A DNA stretch of 64,000 nt, taken from positions 2,317,304 to 2,381,303 of the forward strand of contig NZ_PGFF01000001.1 of the NCBI RefSeq assembly GCF_002797715.1. Direction: 5' to 3'. Below are positions 25,501-33,100 of this stretch, piece by piece. The translations under genes were made by a program, and so were the position numbers. The DNA is from Diaminobutyricimonas aerilata. GTDB taxonomy: Bacteria > Actinomycetota > Actinomycetes > Actinomycetales > Microbacteriaceae. Below the pieces are notes generated by a model. That model was not told the DNA's origin. It did no database searches and saw only the letters and a list, made by a program, of their open reading frames with translations. Position 1 is the first letter of the stretch; each line of letters opens with the position of its first letter.

Positions 25501-27798
25501 CTACCGTGCCGGTCGTCGTCCAGCATAACGACGCAGTGATCGCAGTGAGAGGCGTGCACGGAGACGCTCCCAGCGGGTGAGCTTGGCATCCATCGCCTGC
25601 TTCAATTCGTCGACGCTGCGCCACACGCGATCCGGGTCGTCCTCCGGCGGGGCGCCCGGTGCGAACGACGCGCGGTCGGCGATGTAGGCGAGGATGCGCG
25701 ACTTCGTGCCTCCCACCGTCTCGGCGACCTCGCTGCGGGTGGCCGTCGCGGTCGGCCGGTACCCGTGGTCGAGGGCCGCGTCGGCGAACTCGTCCCACCC
25801 GCCGCGGATCCGGTCCCGCGGGTCCGCGGCGCGACGACGACGGCGGGCACGCAGCACCTTGCTGCCGATGATGGCGAGGAACGGGGAGGCGAGGATCGCG
25901 AGCGCGAGCAGCGACCATCCCGCGACGGCGAGCACGGTGAGCAGGAGGGCCAGCAGCGGGTCGAGGGCCTCCGGCTGCTCCTGGTCGCTCTCGGGCGGCA
26001 CCTGGTCGTCGCGCTCATCCGGTTGCGTCGCCGGCGGCGGCACGACGGGCTGGGGCCGCGAGACGGGCGTCGGTTCCTCGGGCGGAGCCTCCGGGATGGG
26101 CCGCACGGCGGGGTTGGGGTCGACGGCGACCCAGCCGCGTTCCGCCGTGTCGATCTCGATCCACGCGGTCACGTCGTCGCCGCGCACGGTGGTGGTCGAG
26201 CCGACCTCCTCGGGCGCGAAGCCGAACACGACGCGAGCGGGGAACCCGAGCTGCCTCGCCATGAGCGCGGCGGTGACGGCGTACTGCTCGGCGTCGCCGA
26301 TCATGAGCGGTTCGGTGAGCAGTTGCGTGATCCGGTCCGCGGAGTGCCCGGACCGGCTCGGCGGTTCGTCCTCTTGCCCGTGGCTGATGTACCCGTCGCG
26401 CGCGAGTCCCTCGAGCGCGTCGACGAGGGCGGCGCCCGGCGTCGTCGCCGCCGCGGCGTACTGGTCGAGCCGCTCCGCGAGCTCTTCGGGCACCACCTCC
26501 GGGTCGGGCACGACCGCGGCGCCGGGGTTGATGCCCTCGAGCTCCTCGATCGTCGGCTCGTCGGGCACGATCGCCTGCAGCCGGTACATGTCACCCGGCC
26601 GGAGCCCGTCGACGACGGCGGCGGTGTCGGTCACCGGATTGAAGTAGAACCGTTCGCTGAGCGCGCCGGCATCGGCGCCGGCGAAGTCGATCGCCTCGAA
26701 CGCGCCGACCGTGGGCAGCCACACGCCCGAGTAGTCGCGGATGCGCACCTCGAGCTCGACCGGATCGCCGGCGAGATCGCCCTGGTCGAAACGGTCCGGC
26801 ACGCGCGTGAAGCGCCCCGAGGCATCCGCCGCATCGCCGGAACCCACCGCGTAGACGACGCCGTCGTAGCTGTCGAGCGTCGCGATCCGCACCCGGTCGC
26901 CTTCGCGCAGGCCGTCGATGTCGAACAGCGCCGCGTCCTCGCGGTCCTCGCGCAGGTATCCGCGGAAGCCCGAGAGCGGGCTCACGTAGTCGCGGGGGTC
27001 GAAGGGACGGGCGACCACGGTGCGCAGGACGTCGCGTTCGGAGGTCGTGGGCAGGGCGGATGCGGCCGCGAACGACGCGCCCGCGGCGAGCGCGACGAGC
27101 ACTCCGGCGGCGACGAGGGCACGGGTCGCGCCGGCGAGCGTCGAGCCCCGGGTCTCCAGTTCGTCGCCCGGCGCGCCCTGCCGGGCGAGCAGGGCGATCG
27201 ACGCCCGCCGCCGCGCCCAGCGGCGCCAGACCACCCAGAGCAGCACGCTCGCGACGAGCAGCACCGGCACCCAGAAGCCGAGCTCCCGGTCGTCGGGACC
27301 GAGCGCGAGGGCGATCACGAACACGGTCAGCGGGGCGATCGCGCCGAGCTCGCCGAACCGCGCGCGCAATCCGACCGAGAGTCCCACGACGGTCGCCACC
27401 AGCAGCAGCACGAAGGCCGGCACGAGCAGCGCCTGGTAGGCGCCGACCGGCAGGGCGATGGTGAGCAGTTGCTTCCAGCCGAGAGCGATCGCGAGCACGA
27501 GCTCCCGGAGGCCCTCGAGCGTGGGCAGCACGCCGCGCAGGGCCAGCCGCGGCACCGCGAGCGGCACCCCGAGGGCGAGCACCGCGAGCAGCCCCGCGAG
27601 GAACACGAGGAACGACGACCAGCGCAGCAGCGCTCCGAGCACGGCGACGACGGTTCCGCCGAGCACCGCCCCGACGGCGACGACGAGGAACTGCGGGTCG
27701 CGGTAGATCGGGTAGAGCGCCGCGGCCGCGCACGCGATCGCCGCCCAGAAGAGCAGCACGGTGCCGAGTACGGTCACCGCATCCGGTCGGCGCCTCAT
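25501..27798 (-). CDS. Transglutaminase-like membrane protein with lost catalytic residues (TgpA-like)
   Basis: 765-residue membrane protein. About seven helices fill residues 10-245, followed by an extracytoplasmic region and a transglutaminase-core domain (about 490-565), then a Pro/Glu-rich linker, a further membrane segment (about 605-640) and a cytoplasmic tail. The overall plan is TgpA/DUF3488-like. The core reads GDAEQYAVTAALMARQLGFP, where active enzymes have Cys in place of Ala (residue 503, codon 26290-26292), and DDVTAWIEI, where the catalytic His is Thr (residue 544, codon 26167-26169). The Asp of VDPNP remains. It should therefore be a pseudoenzyme. It overlaps DUF58 by ATGA and follows moxR, the usual MoxR-DUF58-TgpA triad. 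Confidence 0.88.
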   Translation of the reverse strand: MRRRPDAVTVLGTVLLFWAAIACAAAALYPIYRDPQFLVVAVGAVLGGTVVAVLGALLRWSSFLVFLAGLLAVLALGVPLAVPRLALRGVLPTLEGLRELVLAIALGWKQLLTIALPVGAYQALLVPAFVLLLVATVVGLSVGLRARFGELGAIAPLTVFVIALALGPDDRELGFWVPVLLVASVLLWVVWRRWARRRASIALLARQGAPGDELETRGSTLAGATRALVAAGVLVALAAGASFAAASALPTTSERDVLRTVVARPFDPRDYVSPLSGFRGYLREDREDAALFDIDGLREGDRVRIATLDSYDGVVYAVGSGDAADASGRFTRVPDRFDQGDLAGDPVELEVRIRDYSGVWLPTVGAFEAIDFAGADAGALSERFYFNPVTDTAAVVDGLRPGDMYRLQAIVPDEPTIEELEGINPGAAVVPDPEVVPEELAERLDQYAAAATTPGAALVDALEGLARDGYISHGQEDEPPSRSGHSADRITQLLTEPLMIGDAEQYAVTAALMARQLGFPARVVFGFAPEEVGSTTTVRGDDVTAWIEIDTAERGWVAVDPNPAVRPIPEAPPEEPTPVSRPQPVVPPPATQPDERDDQVPPESDQEQPEALDPLLALLLTVLAVAGWSLLALAILASPFLAIIGSKVLRARRRRRAADPRDRIRGGWDEFADAALDHGYRPTATATRSEVAETVGGTKSRILAYIADRASFAPGAPPEDDPDRVWRSVDELKQAMDAKLTRWERLRARLSLRSLRRYAGRRPAR

Positions 27799-29183
27799 GT
27801 CGCCGCCGACCGGGCGAGGGCCTTCTGCAGATCGGCGAGGTAGCCGATCGTGAGCACCCGTAGCCCCGCCACCTGGCGCAGTCCCGGCACGGTGTCCGGA
27901 TCGCACACGATCGCGACGACCTCGACGCCGATCGGGAAGAAGGCGGATGCAGTGCGCAGCTGCGCCGGGGTCGGCAGCGAGCCGCAGACGAGGAAGGCGA
28001 CCGAGACCCCGCCGATCTTCGTCGCGGTGACGCGGGCGAGGTCGACGACGCCGAGCGCCGAGTCGGCCTGTTCGACACCCGCGAGGTCGTCGAGCAGGCG
28101 GGTGCGGGTGACGGTCGAGAGGGTGCGCACCGCGAACACCTTGCGCTTGGCGAACTCGGGCGTCCGCTCGCTCGCGACGACCGAGAGGGTGCGCGTGTCG
28201 CGGATGGCCCGCGCCCCGAGCGACGCGGCTGCGCTCACCGCGAGTTCGAACTCATCCTCGGTGGCGTAGTCGCCCGTCGCGAGGCTCAGGGCCACCACGA
28301 GGTGGCTGCGCCGGGTCTCCTCGAACTGGCGCACCATGTAGGTGCCCGTCTTCGCGGTCGACTTCCAGTGGATGTAGCGCCGGTCGTCACCCGGCGAGTA
28401 CTCGCGCAAGGCGTGAAACGATACGTCGGCCGAGCTCAGATCGCGGGTCGGACTGCCCTCGAGGTCGCGGATGAACCCGGTGCTCGTGCTCGGTATCGCG
28501 ATCGTGTGCGGGTGCACGTACAGGCTGCGGCTCCCGGCCCAGACGACCTCGCGGCGGACGAGCCCGATCGGATCGGCGCGCACGCTGCGCACCGGCCCGA
28601 GCTCGATGACGCCGCGCCGCGCGGTCGGCACGACGAACCGGCGGCGCGCCTCCGCTCCCCCGCGCAGGCCGGGGAGGGCGAGTTCGGCGAGACCCCGGCC
28701 CACCGGGATCTCGACGGTGAGCCCGAGGATCGCCCGTCGGGCCGGGTTGCGCACGATGACCTCGCCCTCGGCGGGATCGCCCACCGTCACTCGCGGCGCG
28801 GGCAGGTCGAGGTCCACGTCGACCGTGAGCCGGCCGATGAGGTACAGGGCACCGACGACGAGCAGCACGAGCCCGAGCCACGCCACCACGACGAGTTCCT
28901 GCAGTCCGAATCCGTAGCCGGCGAGGAACGCCGCGGGCACGACGGCGAGCGCCGTCCAGCCGAGCGGGGTGACGACCGAGGCGGCACGGCGGGCGTGGGC
29001 GCCCACCCGCTCCCGCGCGAGACGCAGCAGCCGCACGATGCCGACCACCGCATCCGCCCCGGCTCCCGTGCGGTCGCCGACGATGCGCGTGCGCGCGTTC
29101 GTGAGACCCTGCGTCGAGGAGACCGTCTCGGAACGGGGACCCGTGCTGCGCGAGGTACGTCCGGAGTCGGTGCGGTACGTCAC
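27795..29183 (-). CDS. DUF58 (VWA-like) membrane protein
   Basis: 462-residue protein with a Thr/Arg-rich cytoplasmic start, two transmembrane helices (about residues 72-120), a beta-sandwich-like region and the DUF58 core. The core signature is LREYSPGDDRRYIHWKSTAKTG, followed by a VWA-like fold. DUF58 proteins are partners of MoxR AAA ATPases, which remodel or load them. Gene overlaps on both sides (ATGA with moxR upstream and with the transglutaminase-like gene downstream) show tight coupling of the three. Confidence 0.92.
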   Translation of the reverse strand: MTYRTDSGRTSRSTGPRSETVSSTQGLTNARTRIVGDRTGAGADAVVGIVRLLRLARERVGAHARRAASVVTPLGWTALAVVPAAFLAGYGFGLQELVVVAWLGLVLLVVGALYLIGRLTVDVDLDLPAPRVTVGDPAEGEVIVRNPARRAILGLTVEIPVGRGLAELALPGLRGGAEARRRFVVPTARRGVIELGPVRSVRADPIGLVRREVVWAGSRSLYVHPHTIAIPSTSTGFIRDLEGSPTRDLSSADVSFHALREYSPGDDRRYIHWKSTAKTGTYMVRQFEETRRSHLVVALSLATGDYATEDEFELAVSAAASLGARAIRDTRTLSVVASERTPEFAKRKVFAVRTLSTVTRTRLLDDLAGVEQADSALGVVDLARVTATKIGGVSVAFLVCGSLPTPAQLRTASAFFPIGVEVVAIVCDPDTVPGLRQVAGLRVLTIGYLADLQKALARSAAT

Positions 29184-30151
29184 ACGGCGAGCCTGTCGCT
29201 CGGCGGCGGCGTCTCGATGAGCAGCTGGCTCACGATGCTCGGCGCCGTGACGCCGTCGAACTCCGCCTCCGGGTCGAGCACGAGTCGGTGCGAGAGCACC
29301 GGGTCCGCGAGCTGCTTGATGTCGTCGGGCACGACGTAGTGCCGGCCGTTCGCGGCGGCGAGGGTCTTGGCGGCACGGATGAGGGCGAGGGCGCCGCGCA
29401 CGCTCACGCCGAGCCGCACCTCCTGCGCGGATCGGGTCGCGTCGACGAGGCGGCTCACGTAGTCGTTGATCGAGGGGTCGACGTGCACGGTGCGGGCGAG
29501 GTTGGCCATCTCGACGACGGTCGCCGCGGAGATCACCGGCGGCACGGTGACCTCGTGTCCGCGGTGGGTCGCACCCTCGAGGATGCGCAGCGTCGAGGCG
29601 TGGTCGGGATACCCGATGGACGCCTTCATGAGGAACCGGTCGAGTTGCGCTTCGGGCAGGCGGTAGGTGCCGGCCTGTTCGATCGGGTTCTGCGTCGCGA
29701 TCACCATGAAGGGCGCGCCCACGGGGTGCGTCTGGCCGTCGACGGTGACGTGGTTCTCCTCCATGACCTCGAGCAGCGCCGATTGCGTCTTCGGGCTCGC
29801 CCGGTTGATCTCGTCGGCGAGCACGATGTTGGAGAAGATCGGCCCGCGGTGGAACTCGAAGTGGTTCGACTGCTGGTCGAACACGCTCACCCCGGTGATG
29901 TCGCCGGGCAGCAGGTCGGGGGTGAACTGCACCCGGTTGCTCGTGCCGTCGACGCTCTGCGCGATCGCCCGCGCGAAAGAGGTCTTCCCGGTGCCCGGGT
30001 AATCCTCGAGCAGCAGGTGCCCCTCGCTCACGAGGGTCACGAAGCCGAGGCGCACGACGAACGTCTTGCCGAGCAGCACCTGCTCCACGTTCGCCACCAG
30101 CCGCCCGAAGATCCCCGAGAACCAGCCCGCCTGTTCCGGCGTCATCGTCAT
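29180..30151 (-). CDS. MoxR-family AAA+ ATPase
   Basis: 323-residue AAA+ chaperone-like ATPase. Walker A is PGTGKTSFARA, Walker B is IVLADEINRASPKTQ, sensor 1 lies in MVIATQNPIEQAGTYRLPEAQLDRF, and the C-terminal lid follows with sensor 2 near LGVSVRGAL. MoxR proteins usually mature a neighbouring VWA/DUF58 protein, here the next gene. It is 31 bases downstream of the giant surface protein gene and in the same direction, so the ATPase may be made together with a very large client. Confidence 0.95.
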   Translation of the reverse strand: MTMTPEQAGWFSGIFGRLVANVEQVLLGKTFVVRLGFVTLVSEGHLLLEDYPGTGKTSFARAIAQSVDGTSNRVQFTPDLLPGDITGVSVFDQQSNHFEFHRGPIFSNIVLADEINRASPKTQSALLEVMEENHVTVDGQTHPVGAPFMVIATQNPIEQAGTYRLPEAQLDRFLMKASIGYPDHASTLRILEGATHRGHEVTVPPVISAATVVEMANLARTVHVDPSINDYVSRLVDATRSAQEVRLGVSVRGALALIRAAKTLAAANGRHYVVPDDIKQLADPVLSHRLVLDPEAEFDGVTAPSIVSQLLIETPPPSDRLAV

Positions 30152-30182
30152 GCCCGTGCCCCTACTTTCCCCAGAGTGTCCA

Positions 30183-33100
30183 TCATGGCGTGCACGCGCC
30201 CTCCCCGTAGCCGGGGTCCTGGTATGTCGCCACGGTCGCCTTCACCCGCGCGGCCCTGGCGCCCTCAGGTGCGGCGGTGTCGGATGCATAGTTGAAGTCC
30301 GTCCACTCCCAGCCGCCCGTCGGCACGCCGAAGATGTCCTTCTCAGGAATCTCGTAAGCAAGCACAAAAGAATCTGGCGCCACACCGGCGTTGTTTGGCG
30401 CCGTGAGCTGCGGGAGCTGCGCGGGGGCGCAGGAGGCGACGTCGGCACGGGTGTCGATCGGAACAACGGCCGCGGTAGCCGCCGATTCAGGCCCGCAATA
30501 CGTGTCAGAAGCGTCCCTACAGGCGCGAACGGTCACTGAGAAGGGTGTCCCGTATACGACAGACCCGAACTCCGTCAACCAGTCCCCTCTTGATACGTTC
30601 TTCCAGTCATCGTTCGCACTTAGGCGGTACTGGAACTTGTTCGCGATTCCGGGCGCGGCGATGGAATCGATACGCACGTCGAACTGTCCAGAATCAGAAC
30701 GCGCGGCCACTTCTAACGTGGCGGAGGCCTGACCGGGGGGGCGCTTCGCTTCAATCGGCGGTGTGGACCCGACCGAGCAGAAGAATCCGTTGTAGGCGTA
30801 CACGTGATAGGTGTACTGCCGACCATCGTCGAACTCAGTGTCTTCGTATGGCGAACTCTCGACAGCTGCGGAAGTAGGACACGACCCGGCGCCTTCGCCA
30901 GTCGACCGCGCGACAAAATACTTCACGTTCTCCTGAGCAACGCCGTTAGGAGAACTCGGCGCCCATTCGACGATGATCCTGCTAGTGCCTGAAGGGTCTC
31001 GAGTCATTGATGCGTGAGGCTCCGGGGCGCTTGGTGCCCCGACTGTCCGGGTCACCGGAGAACTTGTGCGCGCCCACTGGTCGTCAGATTGAACTTGCGA
31101 CGCGTTGCGCGCGAATACGGTGACAACCACCGTGACATTGGGCGGCAGGGTGATGCCGCGCGCCGAGGTCGACAGGCTCGTCGTGCCGGCCGACACGTCG
31201 AAGCGCTCGTCGATGCCGGCTCCGCTGATCTGCACGCCGTAGTTGCGCACGGCGCTCCCCGCCCCGGTGTCCGGCACGGCCGGCCAGGAGATCCGCAGGT
31301 CGCCCTCGGCGGCCGATGTCGCGACGGCGTTCACGGACGTCGGCGCCGGCGGCACGTTGTCGGCGCTCAGCGGCACGCTGGGAGCGCCGGCGGCCGAATC
31401 GCCGACCGCGTTCGTGGCGATCACCTGGAAGCGGTAGCTCCGGCCGAGCTCGAGGCCCTGCAGGCGGCACAACGTCTGGGTGCCGCAGTCGAAGGAGTAC
31501 CCGCCCTCCGTGCTGACGACGCGGTAACCGGTGATCGGCGCGTTGTTGAAGGCGGGCGGGGTGATCCGCAGCGTCAACTCCCCGCTGACGAAGCCGCCCT
31601 GGCGTTCCGGAGCCGCCGGCGCGTCGGGCACGTCCTGCACCGACACCGTGACGAGCCCCCACACCGTCCGGTCCGGATCGCCCGTCGCATCCGTCACCTG
31701 GTATTGCAGCGTCGTGTCGCCCGGTGTCGCGCTGTCCGCGACGGTGACCGAGAGCCGGGAGTTGTCGGAGCTCGGCGAGATCTGCACTCCGCGTGGCACG
31801 CCGGCGTCGAGCCCGCGGATGGCGGTGACCCGCAGCGCACTGCCGGGGAAGGGGTTGGTCGCCTCGTCGTTGGCGAGCACGTCGATCGTCGTCGACGCGC
31901 CACGGCGGGCGAGTCCCTGGTCGGGTGCCGGGCGGGCGAGAGGCCGCGTCGATGCGACGACGTTGAGGGTGATGCGCCCGGGCTGGCCGGCGTTCACCTC
32001 GTCACGTACGCCGAGGCCGACCGACGCGGAGGTGCCCTTCACGGCGCTCTCGTCAGCCGTGAGCGTCAACCGCTGACCGTCGACCCGGGCGGTGAAGCCC
32101 TGCGGCGGCTGCACGACGGAGTAGGCGAGCTCGTCGAGGTCGTCGTCGTACGGATAGCTGGTGAGGCGCACGAGGTCGATGACCTTCTGCTGACCGGGCT
32201 CGAACTCGATGACGCCTCCGGTGAACGCCGGCGGCTGGTTCTCACGGGGTTCGACCCGGATGGGCAGCACGAGGGTCGCCACACGGCCCCGCGGATCGTC
32301 CGCGGTCGCCCCGTCGGTCACCTCGAACGAGATGGACGCCGGGCCGAAGTAGCGGTCGGCCGACACGAAGCGCAGCGTCGTCGAGTTGACGACGAGATCA
32401 CTGCCGTCGGAGTGCGTCGCGCGCACCGAGCTCGTGTCGGTGAGCCGCACGCCCCGGCCGCCCACGGCGAGCACGCGATCGTTGAGGTCGATGGTGAGCG
32501 TCTCCTCGCTCTTGACCACGAGCGGCGGGGCGGTGCGATCCAGCTGCGGCAGCGCGTCGTCGAGTCCCGGCACCCAGATGAACGCGTAGGAGCGCACGGA
32601 GTCGTCGTCCGGATGGGAGACCGAGAAGGGGATGATCTGGCTCTTCGCCGTGACGGCCACCCGGATGCGCTTGTCGGCCGTCACCTCCGCGGATCCGCCC
32701 CATCCGGGCAGTACCCGCACGCCGAGGTCGCGCACGTCACCCTCGGCGAAGAACACGTTCCGGAGCACATCGACCTCGAGCTGTTCACGATCGAGCACGT
32801 CGGAGAGGGTGAGCACCGTGTCGTCGGCGAGCGGATGCGCGAGCGGCGCCTCCGGATCGACGATCACGCGCACGAAGTTCGAGCTCGTGCCTCCCACCGC
32901 GTTCTCGATCGTGTAGACGAGTCCGTAGGCGCCCGGAGCGGACGGGGGCGTGACCCGCACGACCGTGTCGTCGATGATCTCGGCGGCGATGTCGGCGGAG
33001 TTCGGCTCGACGGCGGCCACCCGCAGCTCCCGGCCGTCCGGGTCGGAGTCGTTGCCGAGCACCTGCACCGAGATGGAGCCGCCCGGGCGCATGAACACCT

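Noticed and set aside
30183-30330. Sortase signal at the end of the giant surface protein
   Set aside because: No LPXTG-like motif, hydrophobic helix or basic tail is present; the protein ends YQDPGYGEGACTP, and the anchor is N-terminal.
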